Shown piece by piece: positions 20,395 through 30,879 of a stretch of DNA of 64,000 bases; the first letter of the stretch is position 1; the number at the start of each line of letters is the position of its first letter. This stretch comes from Ciceribacter sichuanensis (GTDB lineage: Bacteria > Pseudomonadota > Alphaproteobacteria > Rhizobiales > Rhizobiaceae), in the NCBI RefSeq assembly GCF_024055605.1, contig NZ_JAMXLX010000002.1, positions 186,001-250,000 of the forward strand, in the 5' to 3' direction. Below the pieces are notes generated by a model, which saw only the letters and a list, made by a program, of their open reading frames with translations, ran no database searches and was not told the origin of the DNA. A program made the position numbers and the translations under genes.

Positions 20395-22002
20395 ATGGCT
20401 GACGATCTTTTCCCGCTCGGCGAAGATAACACCTCCTATCGCAAGATCACCTCCGACTACGTTTCCACGACGACGTTCAACGGCAAGGAAATCCTGACCG
20501 TTGAGCCGGAAGGTCTGCGTCTCCTCGCGGAGACGGCCCTTGCCGATATCAACCACCTGCTGCGCCCGGGCCATCTGAAGCAGCTCGCCTCGATCCTCGA
20601 AGATCCCGAGGCGACCGACAACGACCGTTTCGTTGCCTACGATCTGCTGAAGAACGCCAATATCGCCGCGGGCGGCATCCTGCCCATGTGCCAGGATACC
20701 GGAACTGCGATCGTGATGGCCAAGAAGGGCCGCCGCGTCTGGACCGAAGGCGGCGACTATGAAGCGCTGGCCGCCGGCGTACGCGACGCCTATGAGAAGA
20801 AGAACCTGCGCTACTCGCAGCTTGCCCCGATCAAGATGTTCGAGGAGAAGAACACCAAGACCAACCTGCCAGCGCAGATCGACATCTACGAGGAAGGCGA
20901 CGACGCCTACAAGTTCCTGTTCATGGCCAAGGGCGGCGGCTCGGCCAACAAGACCTTCCTTTATCAGGGCACGCCTTCGCTTTTGACCCATGACCGCATG
21001 ATCGATTTCCTCAAGGAAAAGATCCTCACCCTCGGCACGGCAGCCTGTCCCCCCTACCATCTGGCCATCGTCATCGGCGGCCTGTCGGCGGAAATGAACC
21101 TGAAAACGGTCAAGCTCGCCTCCGCTCGCTATCTCGACAACCTTCCGACCGAAGGCTCGGAAAGCGCCCACGCCTTCCGCGATCTCGAGATGGAAAAGGA
21201 AATCCACAAGCTCACCCAGCAGATGGGTGTCGGCGCTCAATTCGGCGGCAAGTATTTCTGTCATGACGTCCGCGTCATCCGCCTGCCGCGTCACGGCGCC
21301 TCGTTGCCGATCGGCCTCGGCGTCTCCTGTTCCGCCGACCGCCAGGCGGTCGGAAAGATCACGAAGGACGGTATTTACATCGAACAGCTCGAGACCGATC
21401 CGTCGAAATACATGCCGGACATCGATGAAACGGCGCTTTCCTCCTCGGTGGTCAAGATCGATCTCAACCAGCCGATGAGCGCCATTTTGGCCGAGCTGAC
21501 CAAGCACCCGGTCAAGACCCGCCTGTCGCTCACCGGCACGATTATCGTCGCTCGAGACCTCGCGCACTCCAAGATCCGCGAACGTCTTGAAAAGGGCGAG
21601 GGCATGCCGGACTACATGAAGAACCACCCGGTCTATTATGCCGGACCGGCGAAGACCCCGACCGGTTACGCCTCCGGCTCTTTCGGCCCGACGACGGCCG
21701 GCCGCATGGACAGCTACGTCGACCAGTTCCAGTCCTTCGGCGGCTCCATGGTCATGCTCGCCAAGGGCAATCGCTCGCGCGCCGTTCGCGAAGCCTGCAA
21801 GAAGCATGGTGGCTTCTATCTCGGCTCGATCGGCGGTCCGGCCGCCCGCCTTGCCCAGGACTGCATCAAGAAGGTGGAAGTGCTCGAATATCCGGAACTC
21901 GGAATGGAAGCCGTATGGAAGATCGAGGTTGAGGATTTCCCCGCCTTCATCGTCACCGACGACAAGGGCAACGACTTCTTTCAGGAGTTCAACCTCGGCT
22001 GA
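20395..22002 (+). CDS. Fumarate hydratase, class I (4Fe-4S)
   Basis: This is the single-chain iron-sulfur fumarase, which catalyses the same reaction as FumC but with an oxygen- and superoxide-sensitive [4Fe-4S] cluster. Cluster-ligand candidates are Cys in PMCQDTGTA near 102, [13 protein letters not shown] near 288 and VSCSADR near 310. The C-terminal beta domain holds the GPTTAGRMD segment near 445. Length (535 aa) matches FumA/FumB-type enzymes. The ATG at 20395 gives the usual N terminus [12 protein letters not shown] and has AGAAAGG upstream. A terminator-like hairpin follows. Confidence 0.94.
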   Translation: MADDLFPLGEDNTSYRKITSDYVSTTTFNGKEILTVEPEGLRLLAETALADINHLLRPGHLKQLASILEDPEATDNDRFVAYDLLKNANIAAGGILPMCQDTGTAIVMAKKGRRVWTEGGDYEALAAGVRDAYEKKNLRYSQLAPIKMFEEKNTKTNLPAQIDIYEEGDDAYKFLFMAKGGGSANKTFLYQGTPSLLTHDRMIDFLKEKILTLGTAACPPYHLAIVIGGLSAEMNLKTVKLASARYLDNLPTEGSESAHAFRDLEMEKEIHKLTQQMGVGAQFGGKYFCHDVRVIRLPRHGASLPIGLGVSCSADRQAVGKITKDGIYIEQLETDPSKYMPDIDETALSSSVVKIDLNQPMSAILAELTKHPVKTRLSLTGTIIVARDLAHSKIRERLEKGEGMPDYMKNHPVYYAGPAKTPTGYASGSFGPTTAGRMDSYVDQFQSFGGSMVMLAKGNRSRAVREACKKHGGFYLGSIGGPAARLAQDCIKKVEVLEYPELGMEAVWKIEVEDFPAFIVTDDKGNDFFQEFNLG

Positions 22003-22028
22003 CGTTCCACGGTACCATTAAGCAAAAG

Positions 22029-22052
22029 GATGCGGCGCTGCAGTGCCGCATC
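22029..22052 (+). terminator. Terminator after class I fumarase
   Basis: GATGCGGC-GCTGCAGT-GCCGCATC forms a perfect 8-bp stem 26 nt after the stop codon, followed by TTCC. Confidence 0.65.
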
Positions 22053-22227
22053 TTCCAGCTGTCCCCAGCAACCCTTTGAAAACCAAAGGATGAAAACGGA
22101 TTTCGCAGCGCAGCACGAAATCTGACCAACAAGTTTTGGGGTAGCGGATGTTAAAGCTTTTCAAACAATTTTAGTCCAACAATGTATTGGGGATGACAAA
22201 TCCAAAGACATCAACTGGAGTTCGCCG

Positions 22228-23298
22228 ATGAGCACGGCAACGACGCCCAAGGGACAGGTTCCCGACGTTGCGGCGCAAATCACATATGCCATGCGGACGA
22301 TGGGTGTAGCGCCTATCCCCCGCAATTATGAGCTTTTCTATGAAGCTTATATCGGCTCGAACCCTTCATTGACCCGCGAACTGGCTGCGCTTGGCAGCCG
22401 CGCCACCCAGGACGAACTGGATGCGCTGGGTCAGCAGTATTTCGGCAATCATCATCAGAGCCGGGTCATCGAGACCGCACATTCGAGGATCGTTACCGAG
22501 CTCGATGGCCTTCTGCGCCTGCTGAAGCAGGAGCAGAACTCGCTCGAAAGCTATAACAAGCTGCTGGGCGAGACCTATACCCGCATCAACTCCAAGAGCA
22601 GCACCAGCGCGGACATCCTGAGAAGCGCGATCTCGATCCTGACCGAGGCCACCGGGGACACGATGGCACACGGGGAACAAACGGCCGAGAAATTCAGCCA
22701 GAAATCCCAGGAAATGGATCAGGTCCGCAAGGAACTGGATGAATACAAGCGCATCGCCAATACCGACTCGCTGACGCGTATCGCCAACCGCCGCGCCTTC
22801 GACGAGCGCCTGGCTGCGATCTACGATACCTCATCCACCAGCTCGCTGACGGCTCTGGTGCTGGCAGATATCGACCACTTCAAGAAGATCAACGACACCT
22901 ATGGCCACCCTGTCGGCGACAAGATCCTTGCGACCGTCGCGACGGTGATCCGTTCGAATGTCCGTAAGGACTGTTTCGTGGCCCGCACCGGTGGCGAGGA
23001 ATTCGCCATCATCATCGACGGCAATACGGCCGAAGAGGTCAACCAAATGTGCGAGCGCGTGCGCAACGCACTCGAAACCACGCCCTTCAAGAATTCGAAG
23101 ACCGGGGTCAATTACGGCCCCATCACCATGTCGCTCGGCTTCTGCATGTCGGGCGAAGCTGAAGACCCGGGCGAACTCTACGCGAAATCCGACATCGCGC
23201 TCTATTGCGCCAAGAATGCCGGTCGTAACCGCACCAAGTATTACGAGGACGGCATGAAGAAGGATTTCACCAAGAGCTGGCTGATCTACAAACGGTAG
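22228..23298 (+). CDS. GGDEF diguanylate cyclase
   Basis: The N-terminal 180 residues are helical with no membrane segment or recognisable sensor domain, and contain coiled-coil-like stretches (RKELDEYKRI). The C-terminal GGDEF domain begins near NTDSLTRIANRRAF (residue 176) and has the intact active site ARTGGEEFAIII near 256, so it should make cyclic di-GMP. The canonical RxxD inhibitory site five residues before GGEEF is not evident. It stands alone between a terminator and a convergent PPOX gene. The input signal is unknown. Confidence 0.9.
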   Translation: MSTATTPKGQVPDVAAQITYAMRTMGVAPIPRNYELFYEAYIGSNPSLTRELAALGSRATQDELDALGQQYFGNHHQSRVIETAHSRIVTELDGLLRLLKQEQNSLESYNKLLGETYTRINSKSSTSADILRSAISILTEATGDTMAHGEQTAEKFSQKSQEMDQVRKELDEYKRIANTDSLTRIANRRAFDERLAAIYDTSSTSSLTALVLADIDHFKKINDTYGHPVGDKILATVATVIRSNVRKDCFVARTGGEEFAIIIDGNTAEEVNQMCERVRNALETTPFKNSKTGVNYGPITMSLGFCMSGEAEDPGELYAKSDIALYCAKNAGRNRTKYYEDGMKKDFTKSWLIYKR

Positions 23299-23357
23299 GC
23301 AGCGTCGGTCGGTCCCGCGCGGCGCGACGGGGCGCGCCTGCCTCACCAATGCGCAGC

Positions 23358-23966
23358 TTACCACATGGTCTTTGCTGCGCGCGCCGGCCATTCCCGATCA
23401 TAGGTTTCCTTGTCGAAATCGGTCTTCGCCGCCTTCAGCAAGTCACCGGGAGTCGGCAGGCTCTTCGGATCGACAAAGCTCTCAGGGTTCCAGAGATCGG
23501 CGCGCATGATCGCCCGCGCGCACTGGAAATAGACCTCGTGGATGGTAACCAGCACCACCGTGCGCGGATGTTTTCCATCCATCTCGAAGCTTTCCAGCAA
23601 AGCCGCATCGACGGAGATCACCGCCTGGCCGTTGACCCGGATCGCCGTGTTCGAACCGGGAATGAGGAACATCAGCGCAACGCGCGGGTCCCGGACGATA
23701 TTCAGCAGCGAATCGATGCGATTGTTGCCACGCCAGTCAGGCAGCGCGAGCGTCTTTTCGTCCTCGACCCGAACGACCGATCCGCGGTCGCCGCGCGGCG
23801 AACAATCGAGCCCCTCCGGTCCGGAGGTTGCGAGCGCCATGAAGGGAGCGATTTCGATCATACGGCGATATTCCGCCGTGAGGCTGGCTGTCACCTTGGC
23901 GATCGACGCCTCGGACACGCCGTCATAGATCTTTTTCAGCTCTTCAGGGCTGCGAATGATGGACAT
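23358..23966 (-). CDS. FMN-dependent pyridoxamine-phosphate-oxidase-family protein
   Basis: This 202-residue split-barrel flavoprotein resembles the MSMEG_1061-type PPOX group. Conserved stretches include FMALATSGPEGLDCSPRGD near 43, LALPDWRGNNRIDSLLNI near 72, VALMFLIPG near 95 and a C-terminal MRADLWNPE near 155. True PdxH activity is unlikely because the substrate-binding residues of that enzyme are not seen. Members reduce or bind flavin and F420-like substrates, but the substrate here is unknown. It is transcribed away from the downstream hydrolase/MarR pair, probably on its own. Confidence 0.82.
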   Translation of the reverse strand: MSIIRSPEELKKIYDGVSEASIAKVTASLTAEYRRMIEIAPFMALATSGPEGLDCSPRGDRGSVVRVEDEKTLALPDWRGNNRIDSLLNIVRDPRVALMFLIPGSNTAIRVNGQAVISVDAALLESFEMDGKHPRTVVLVTIHEVYFQCARAIMRADLWNPESFVDPKSLPTPGDLLKAAKTDFDKETYDREWPARAAKTMW

Positions 23967-24020
23967 GGAACCTCCCGGTACAGCCTGTCATATGGCCTGT
24001 CGCACTAGGTCCGTTTCGTA

Positions 24021-24965
24021 TCAGAATGATGACACGTCGCGAAGCGGTTCGGGCGAGTTCTCGACCACCGAAAGGGAAACCTCGGAGCCGCAAAGAAACC
24101 GGCTCGTTGCGGCAATCACTTCCGGCGCGCTGACGATACGCCGGTGACCGTAACCGTTTGCCCAGAGATGCTGCACCTTGTCCGATATGCCGAGATAGCG
24201 CTTGGCATGCTCCACCCGCACTTCCTTGTCGTCCTCGGCATGAATAACGAGGAGCGGCCGATCCAGGCGCCTTGCAATGGGCACCGCGTCATAGGCCTCG
24301 ACCGGAGCTCCGGTCATGGTCTGCGAATACGTGGCGAGAAGTTCGCGCGCTGCACTACCAAGCCCCACGTGATCAGCGAAATCACGCATGACGTCGGTTA
24401 TCCGCGACGGAGAACCGATCAGCACCATCCGCCCGGCATTGAAGGCGGGAACGCAGCCGAAAATTCCGCCCGACGCCGTCATCAGGCTCGCACCGCCAAA
24501 GGAATGGCCGACGGCTCCATCGAACGGCCCGAACTGCGCCTGCGCCGCAACGATCGCCTCCGCTGCCCGCCGCATATCGAGAAGTCGCCCGGACGAACGA
24601 CCGTGACCGGGCAGATCCAGCAGGACCACTTCCGCACCGCTCGCCTGAAGCCCGGAAGCGATCTCCGTCAGATATTCCGCCCGCGCGCCCCATCCATGCA
24701 CCACGAGAATCCGCCGCGGCGCCGCTTCTCGCGAGGACAACCGGTAGGCACTGACGAAACCGCTGCTGGTCGGAAGCGTGATTCTCTCCGCCAGGGAAAG
24801 CCGTTGCTCACCAGCGGCAAACACCGCCTTTGCCTTGTCGCCCTTCGGCTTCCTCGAAGGCGTCACGCAGAAGAGCCGGAAAGCCAGCCTCGCGGCGATA
24901 TCCGGGGAGACTCGTCCAAGCACAGAGAAACCGGCACGGGTGACCTTGATGGCAAAGGATGGCAT
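24021..24965 (-). CDS. Alpha/beta hydrolase divergent from marR
   Basis: This 314-residue alpha/beta hydrolase has an oxyanion strand ILVVHGWGARAEY near 85, DLPGHGRSSG near 122, the nucleophile elbow GHSFGGASLM near 158, an acid at HAEDDKEV near 249 and a His in NGYGHRRIV near 278. The substrate is unknown. The start at 24965 gives the N terminus MPSFAIKVTRAGF. The TTG at 24992 lacks a ribosome-binding site. The divergent marR starts only about 50 bp away, so the MarR protein probably controls this gene. Confidence 0.85.
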   Translation of the reverse strand: MPSFAIKVTRAGFSVLGRVSPDIAARLAFRLFCVTPSRKPKGDKAKAVFAAGEQRLSLAERITLPTSSGFVSAYRLSSREAAPRRILVVHGWGARAEYLTEIASGLQASGAEVVLLDLPGHGRSSGRLLDMRRAAEAIVAAQAQFGPFDGAVGHSFGGASLMTASGGIFGCVPAFNAGRMVLIGSPSRITDVMRDFADHVGLGSAARELLATYSQTMTGAPVEAYDAVPIARRLDRPLLVIHAEDDKEVRVEHAKRYLGISDKVQHLWANGYGHRRIVSAPEVIAATSRFLCGSEVSLSVVENSPEPLRDVSSF

Positions 24966-25014
24966 AGTCTGGATATCCGTGATAAAGTTCAATCATGAAC
25001 AATAAAGTACAGCG

Positions 25015-25482
25015 ATGAACAAAAATCAAGTCCTGCCCTGGGATCATCCTCGTTTCAAGAGCTGGATCGCCGTCGGCCGCGCCTGCCAGTTGATGCAGCA
25101 AGCCCTGACGCGGGCGTTGGCGGATCTGGAAATCAAGCCGCCGCACCTCGACATTCTCGTCAATCTCTATCGCTTCGAAGGGATTTCGCAGCAGGAACTG
25201 GCCCGCAAGCTGCTGGTCGGCCGCTCCAACATGAGCATGCTGCTGCCGCAGATGGAAAAGCGCGGACTGCTGGAGCGCCGAGCCGATCAGAAGGACAAGA
25301 GAGTGCTGCGGCTCTATTTGACCGAATCGGGACGCGAACTGACCGGCCGGGCCATGGTCATTCAGACCGACATCATCGAGAAAACGCTCTCCGCGACGCC
25401 GATCGAGGATTGCCGGGCCATGGCGGAAAACATGGAAAAACTGATCACACGGCTTCAACAACAAGAGGTCATCGGTGCTTAA
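25015..25482 (+). CDS. MarR-family transcriptional regulator
   Basis: This is a 155-residue winged-helix regulator. The recognition helix region reads ISQQELARKLLVGRSNMSMLLPQMEKRGLLER near 52-83, and the wing carries DQKDKRVLRLYLTESG. Length and plan are those of MarR/SlyA. The gene is back to back with an alpha/beta hydrolase, an arrangement in which MarR regulators usually repress both genes and respond to a small phenolic or lipophilic ligand. The repeated GTTCAT units in the spacer could be operator half-sites, which is inference. Confidence 0.9.
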   Translation: MNKNQVLPWDHPRFKSWIAVGRACQLMQQALTRALADLEIKPPHLDILVNLYRFEGISQQELARKLLVGRSNMSMLLPQMEKRGLLERRADQKDKRVLRLYLTESGRELTGRAMVIQTDIIEKTLSATPIEDCRAMAENMEKLITRLQQQEVIGA

Positions 25483-25510
25483 GCCGGCCCTCAGCTACGA
25501 CTGAAAGCAC

Positions 25511-25873
25511 TCAACGGGGATCGCGGCTCAAGCCCTTTGCGGCAAGTTCACCTTCATATTCGGCAAACTTCTCGGCACCGCTCAGCCCGAGTTCGTGCAG
25601 ATAGCTCCAGGTGAAGATTCCGGTGTCATGACCGTCGTCAAAACGGATCCGGACCGCGTAATTGCCGGTCTGGACCATATCGGAAATGGCGACATTCCGC
25701 TTGCCCGGCACTGTGACCTTCTGGTCGGGGCCATGCCCCTGAACCTCAGCGGAGGGCGAAAGCACGCGCAACATTTCCGCCGGCAGGACAGCTTTCGTCC
25801 CGTCGTTGAAGGTCACCGTCAACAGCCTGCGATCCTTCGAGACCTTGAGTTCGCTTGGCCAGACATCGCTCAT
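25511..25873 (-). CDS. DUF971 domain protein
   Basis: This is a 120-residue protein that is essentially one DUF971 domain. It shows WPSELKVSKDRRLLTVTFNDG at the N terminus, then YAVRIRFDDGHDTGIFTWSYLHELG near 80-104. The same domain forms the N terminus of gamma-butyrobetaine hydroxylase and binds zinc there; stand-alone copies are common and have been linked to iron-sulfur metabolism, but no role is settled. Two ATG codons (25879, 25873) are in frame. GGAG lies 7 nt before the second. It converges on marR and is divergent from moaA. Confidence 0.85.
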   Translation of the reverse strand: MSDVWPSELKVSKDRRLLTVTFNDGTKAVLPAEMLRVLSPSAEVQGHGPDQKVTVPGKRNVAISDMVQTGNYAVRIRFDDGHDTGIFTWSYLHELGLSGAEKFAEYEGELAAKGLSRDPR

Positions 25874-26037
25874 CGTCATGCTCCACCATCGGATTTCGAA
25901 CAGACAGTTAGGCATCGCGGTCTTGCAGCGCAAGACATTTTGATGAATAGCAACCGTCCGTATAGCTTGACGCAATTCCCTGAAATACCCATCCTATTAG
26001 GAAGAACCGGTATTATTGCAAAAACCGGGAGGTTCCG

Positions 26038-27087
26038 TTGAATTTCAAAGCAGGTCCATGGCCGAACGCATCGGCTCTGGTCGACAGCAGCGCCCCCATG
26101 ATCGACCCGTTCGGCCGAGCGGTGACCTATCTGCGCGTGTCGGTGACGGACCGCTGCGATTTCCGCTGTACCTATTGCATGGCGGAAAACATGACCTTCC
26201 TGCCGAAGAAGGACCTGCTGACGCTCGAGGAGCTGGACCAGCTCTGTTCCGCCTTCATCGCCAAAGGTGTTCGTAAGCTGCGCCTGACGGGCGGGGAACC
26301 TCTTGTGCGCAAGAACATCATGTTCCTCGTCAGAAGCCTCGCTCGCCATCTTGAGTCAGGCGCGCTCGACGAACTGACACTGACGACGAACGGATCGCAG
26401 CTTGCCCGCTTTGCCGACGAGCTTGCCGCATGCGGCGTTCGCCGCATCAACGTGTCGCTCGACACCCTCGATCCCGACAAGTTCCACGCGATCACCCGCT
26501 GGGGCGATCTCGGCAAGGTGATGGAAGGCATCGCCGCCGCTCAGCGCGCCGGCATCCGGGTCAAGCTCAATGCCGTCGCGCTCAAGGACTTCAACGAGCA
26601 CGAAATCCCGGACCTCCTGCGCTACGCCCATGCCAACGACATGGACCTCACCCTGATCGAGACCATGCCGATGGGCGAAACGGACGAAGACCGCACGGAC
26701 CAGTACCTGCCGCTTTCGACCGTGCGCGAGCGCCTGTCGCAGAACTTCACCATGACCGATATTCCGCTCTCGACCGGCGGCCCTGCGCGCTACGTCGATG
26801 TGGCGGAAACCGGCGGACGCCTGGGCTTCATCACACCGCTGACCCATAATTTCTGCGAAAGCTGCAACCGGGTGCGCGTGACCTGCACCGGCACGCTCTA
26901 CATGTGTCTCGGCCAGAATGACGCCGCCGATCTCCGCATGGCCTTGCGGGCCTCACCGGATGGTGCCTTCCTTTCGACCGCCATCGATGAGGCCATCGGC
27001 CGCAAGCCCAAGGGGCACGACTTCATCATCGACCGCGACCACCGCCGGCCGGCCGTCGCCCGCCACATGAGCGTCACCGGCGGCTGA
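26038..27087 (+). CDS. moaA: GTP 3',8-cyclase MoaA
   Basis: This radical SAM enzyme begins molybdenum cofactor synthesis by converting GTP to 3',8-cyclo-GTP. The SAM cluster motif CDFRCTYC gives Cys40, Cys44 and Cys47. The C-terminal cluster is [12 protein letters not shown] near residue 280. The chain ends in the conserved Gly-Gly. Length is 349 aa. The start is TTG at 26038, with GGGAGG 5 nt upstream. An ATG 60 nt later would also keep the radical SAM core. mobA and mobB, the last steps of the pathway, lie 3.8 kb downstream on the same strand. Confidence 0.95.
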   Translation: MNFKAGPWPNASALVDSSAPMIDPFGRAVTYLRVSVTDRCDFRCTYCMAENMTFLPKKDLLTLEELDQLCSAFIAKGVRKLRLTGGEPLVRKNIMFLVRSLARHLESGALDELTLTTNGSQLARFADELAACGVRRINVSLDTLDPDKFHAITRWGDLGKVMEGIAAAQRAGIRVKLNAVALKDFNEHEIPDLLRYAHANDMDLTLIETMPMGETDEDRTDQYLPLSTVRERLSQNFTMTDIPLSTGGPARYVDVAETGGRLGFITPLTHNFCESCNRVRVTCTGTLYMCLGQNDAADLRMALRASPDGAFLSTAIDEAIGRKPKGHDFIIDRDHRRPAVARHMSVTGG

Positions 27088-27131
27088 GCACTTTGGAATT
27101 CAGCATCCTGGCGCCGGTTTCGCTCCTGCCC

Positions 27132-29699
27132 TCAGGCGCTCCGCCGCATCGCTATGTCCTCATGGCGTCGCTCGTTTGCACCGAGCAGATGCTGGCTGGC
27201 GAGGTCGCGGGTCTTGAACTGGTCGATCTTCGCCATCAGCACTTCGACGCGATGGCGCAGGCCTTGGATTTCGGCGTTGTTCTCTTCCACCATCGCCGCG
27301 TTGCGCTGGGTGATGAGTTCCACGTCCTTGACGGCCTTGGTCACTTCGCTGATGCCGGTCGACTGTTCGCGGGTGGCGGACGATATGCCTTCGACCAGAG
27401 TCTGTACTTCCTCGACCTGATCGATGATTGCCTGCAGCGCCTCGCCCGTCTGTTCGACCAGCGAGACACCCGACTTTACCTGCCCGGAACTGACCGAAAT
27501 CAGCCCCTTGATTTCCTTGGCGGCGCTTGCGCAACGCTGGGCAAGTTCCCGAACCTCCTGGGCGACCACGGCAAAGCCGCGTCCCGCCTCGCCTGCCCTT
27601 GCAGCCTCGACGCCGGCATTGAGCGCAAGCAGGTTGGTCTGGAAGGCGATTTCGTCGATGACGCCGATGATCGTCGAGATCTTTTCCGACGAACGGCTGA
27701 TTTCGGCCATGGCTTCCACGGCATGGGTGACGACCACTCCCGACTGGCGGGCATGGTCGCGCGCCAGATGGACCGACTGCGCGGTACGACCAGCACCGTC
27801 CGCCGTCGAGCGCACCACATCGCTGAGATGTGCCAGAGCCCGTGCGCTTTCTTCAAGCGCCGCCGCCTGCTGTTCTGTACGACGGGCGAGATCGTCCGCC
27901 GAAACTGCAAGATTGCCGGTGCCGGCGTCGATATCGACGCTGGTGGAGCGGACATCCGCAAGGGTTGCCCGCAACGCCTCGACGGCATGGTTGTAGGTCT
28001 CGGCCATGGCGACGAAATCACCCGGCAGGTTGTCGCGCATGGTAACCTCGAGGTTACCAGCCGCCAGCGCCTCCAGCACTTCCGAAAGGGCATCGAGCGC
28101 CGACCGCTGCTCGGCTTCGATCTGTTCGCGCTCGCGGGCACGCTGCTCGGCTTCCTTCGCGGACATCGTTCTGGCGCTTGCAGCCTCATCCTCGAGTCTG
28201 CGGTTTTCGACTGCCGCATCGCGGAAGACCGTGACGGAACGCACCATATCGCCGATTTCGTCGCCACGATTGCGACCCTCGATCGGCACCGCGAGATCGC
28301 CGCCTGCAAGCCGCGTCATGACCTCGGTGATGCGCTTCAGCGGCGCGCGCAGCGTCTCGATCAACATAAGGCCGCCGACGATCGCAAGCAGCGTACCGAC
28401 GACCATGGCGATGACGGAAATCGAGGCGGACCGTTCGCTGTCTTCCTTGCCGATCTCCTGCGCATGGCTGACGAAATCGCGCAGTGAGGACATAGCCTTT
28501 GAAACGTGCTCGGATGCGGTCGCCCGCTCCTTCCGCCAGGTTTCGTCGAGAGCCAGAAGCGATGCGGACTGGCTTTCGATCGCAGCCACATGCGGCTCGA
28601 TCTTCTTGGCGAAGTCGCGCAGCGCACTGTTCTTCGCACCAAGCGCGGAAATCTGCTTGCCCGCGCCGGAGAGAGCCTTCAGGTCTGAAAGAACCTGCTG
28701 CCGGGAGGCATCGTCGACCACGGCACGCATCCGCTCCGAATGCAGGCGCAGGGCATCGATACCGATCGCGGCGGTATCGACCAGTTCCATGAGTTCCTTC
28801 TGATCAGCAACAAGCTTGTCGAGACCGACGAAACGGTCGGAAGCGACATCGGTATTCTTGGCGGCCTGCAGGGTGAGCTTCTGCTCGATGCCGACCAATT
28901 CCGAAAGCTGTCGGCCAAGCGCCTGGGCCTTGGCGTCATCGCTGTCATTGCCGGCAAGGATAGCATCGAGCCTGGACACGGCACCGGCCACCTCGGCAAT
29001 CGTCGGCTTGCTCTTCGGCGAAGTGATGGATTCGGCGCGTGCCAGTTCCTTGGCGATGGCGCCCATGTAGAGGCGCGCCTCATCCAGCTGCTCGGTCGGA
29101 GTGAACGCCATCTGCACGCCGGCGCGCATCTTGCCGAGCTTGTCGACCAGCCCCTTGAAAGCCGAGCTGTCGAACAGCAGTTCCTTGGCGAACTGTTCCT
29201 TCTCGGTGAATTCCTTGCGGACGAATTCGACCTGCTTCTTGATCTGACCGCCTTCGGTCTCGATGGCGGCGAGGCTCGCCTCGATCGAAGCGTCGAGATT
29301 ATCCCGTTCGGTCTTGTTCGCCCACATCGCGTCGAGTTGTACGCGCATCTTGTCGGCGAGCGCCCTGAGATCGCCGAGTTCCGCCTTGGCTGCCTGCTCG
29401 GCCAGCACACCGTCGAGAACGCCGAGACCGCTTTCTTCCGCGGAAATCGCCGCGATCAGCGCCGAACGGCTCTCTTCGGACGGATCGATCGTGAATTCCT
29501 GCAGCGCCGCCTGCACCTTCTCGAGATCGCTGATATTGCCGATCGTCGCGCGGGTCACCGTCATGTGGCCGTTGAGCATGGTTGCCGTGTGGTAACCGAG
29601 CAGTCCAACCCCGGCCATCAGGATAACAAGCGGCACGACGAAGAGAAGAACCTTCGTGACGATGCGGCGGCTTTGCAACAGGCGGTCAATGAAACTCAT
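27132..29699 (-). CDS. Methyl-accepting chemotaxis protein
   Basis: This large receptor (about 855 aa) starts [16 protein letters not shown], followed by a membrane helix at 17-38, a long helical periplasmic region to about residue 330, a second membrane helix ([20 protein letters not shown]) and a HAMP domain. The cytoplasmic hairpin tip [20 protein letters not shown] is invariant and near 740. The sensor part is unusually long and Ala/Glu/Lys-rich, with no recognised Cache or 4HB signature that I can confirm. No CheR-docking pentapeptide is seen at the C terminus. The ATG at 29699 has GAGGA upstream. It interrupts the run of molybdenum cofactor genes. Confidence 0.92.
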   Translation of the reverse strand: MSFIDRLLQSRRIVTKVLLFVVPLVILMAGVGLLGYHTATMLNGHMTVTRATIGNISDLEKVQAALQEFTIDPSEESRSALIAAISAEESGLGVLDGVLAEQAAKAELGDLRALADKMRVQLDAMWANKTERDNLDASIEASLAAIETEGGQIKKQVEFVRKEFTEKEQFAKELLFDSSAFKGLVDKLGKMRAGVQMAFTPTEQLDEARLYMGAIAKELARAESITSPKSKPTIAEVAGAVSRLDAILAGNDSDDAKAQALGRQLSELVGIEQKLTLQAAKNTDVASDRFVGLDKLVADQKELMELVDTAAIGIDALRLHSERMRAVVDDASRQQVLSDLKALSGAGKQISALGAKNSALRDFAKKIEPHVAAIESQSASLLALDETWRKERATASEHVSKAMSSLRDFVSHAQEIGKEDSERSASISVIAMVVGTLLAIVGGLMLIETLRAPLKRITEVMTRLAGGDLAVPIEGRNRGDEIGDMVRSVTVFRDAAVENRRLEDEAASARTMSAKEAEQRAREREQIEAEQRSALDALSEVLEALAAGNLEVTMRDNLPGDFVAMAETYNHAVEALRATLADVRSTSVDIDAGTGNLAVSADDLARRTEQQAAALEESARALAHLSDVVRSTADGAGRTAQSVHLARDHARQSGVVVTHAVEAMAEISRSSEKISTIIGVIDEIAFQTNLLALNAGVEAARAGEAGRGFAVVAQEVRELAQRCASAAKEIKGLISVSSGQVKSGVSLVEQTGEALQAIIDQVEEVQTLVEGISSATREQSTGISEVTKAVKDVELITQRNAAMVEENNAEIQGLRHRVEVLMAKIDQFKTRDLASQHLLGANERRHEDIAMRRSA

Positions 29700-29954
29700 G
29701 CGATCCTCGAAAAAGAATTCTGTCAAATCTTCTGGCGTATCATGATCTATGCCCGGCGAGGCGGGCCGAATCCGCAACAGGCGGGGATTGCGAAACTGTC
29801 CCGCCACAAACTTGAACAATCGTTAAGCTCGCCTCCGCTTTCTTAAGTATCGACGCGTTTTTAGCGCTTCGGAGAGTTTTCCTGTGTGGAAAACCGGGTA
29901 TCCGCCACAACCGACTTCGGATAGAAGGGGCCTCCAGCTTCTCAGGATTCTTCA

Positions 29955-30866
29955 ATGGCTCTGTCCAGCAATACTAAGGGCGCCCTGCTGATGGCGGCCT
30001 CCATGGCCGGCTTCACCATCAACGACGCACTGACCAAGGCGGTAACGCCCTATATGAATGTCGGGCAGATCATGCTCCTGCGCGGTGTCATGACGACGAT
30101 GCTGGTCTATCTGATCGCCCGCCGGATGGGAGCGCTTGTCCATATCCGCTCGCTCATCCAACCGCTGGTGCTGCTGCGCATCCTTTGCGAAACGCTTTCG
30201 ACCATCGCCTATCTCAGCGCCCTGAGGCAGATGCCGCTCGCCAATGCATCCTCAATCCTGCAATCGCTGCCGCTCGCTGTGACGCTCGGGGCCGCGCTGT
30301 TTCTCCGTGAACCGGTTGGCTGGCGGCGATGGACGGCGATCATCGTCGGCTTCATTGGCGTGCTCATCATCATCCGCCCCGGCCCGGAAGGTTTCACCCA
30401 TGCCTCAATCTACGTGGTGTTGAGCGTATTCTTCGCGGCGTCCCGCGACCTGGTGACAAAGAAGATCGACACGGCCATCCCCTCACTCAGCGTGACGCTT
30501 TCCACCGCAGTTGGCATCACCCTGACCGGCGCAGTGCTTGTCGTGCCGTTTGGCGGCTGGCAGCCGGTCAGCGGGACCAATTTTGCGACGCTGGCGCTCG
30601 CCTCCGTCCTGCTCTTTGTCGGCTATCAATCCATCATCATGGCAATGCGCACCGGCGAAATCTCATTCATCGCTCCCTTCCGCTACATGAGCCTGCTCTG
30701 GGCGGTCGTGCTTGGAATGGTCCTCTTCGGCGAAGTTCCCGACGCCTGGATGATGACCGGCGCAGCTATCGTCATCGGCTCCGGCCTCTACACCTTCTAT
30801 CGCGAGAACAAGCGCAAGATCAGAAACCCGGTCGGACAGCAGTCCCAGCCGGGATCCCCCCTGTAA
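29955..30866 (+). CDS. DMT/EamA family transporter
   Basis: This 303-residue membrane protein has about ten hydrophobic helices arranged as two EamA repeats, with the usual MAASMAGFTINDALTKAV first helix and a second repeat from about residue 150. Members export metabolites or amino acids. The substrate cannot be inferred from sequence. The C terminus is hydrophilic and basic. mobA starts 13 nt after the stop, so the two are probably transcribed together, though the functional link to molybdenum cofactor is unproven. Confidence 0.88.
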   Translation: MALSSNTKGALLMAASMAGFTINDALTKAVTPYMNVGQIMLLRGVMTTMLVYLIARRMGALVHIRSLIQPLVLLRILCETLSTIAYLSALRQMPLANASSILQSLPLAVTLGAALFLREPVGWRRWTAIIVGFIGVLIIIRPGPEGFTHASIYVVLSVFFAASRDLVTKKIDTAIPSLSVTLSTAVGITLTGAVLVVPFGGWQPVSGTNFATLALASVLLFVGYQSIIMAMRTGEISFIAPFRYMSLLWAVVLGMVLFGEVPDAWMMTGAAIVIGSGLYTFYRENKRKIRNPVGQQSQPGSPL

Positions 30867-30879
30867 AGGCAAAGAGGCC

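Noticed and set aside
18795..21807. Long minus-strand frames opposite fumC and the class I fumarase
   Set aside because: They overlap two enzymes with intact active sites on the plus strand and show no family motifs.
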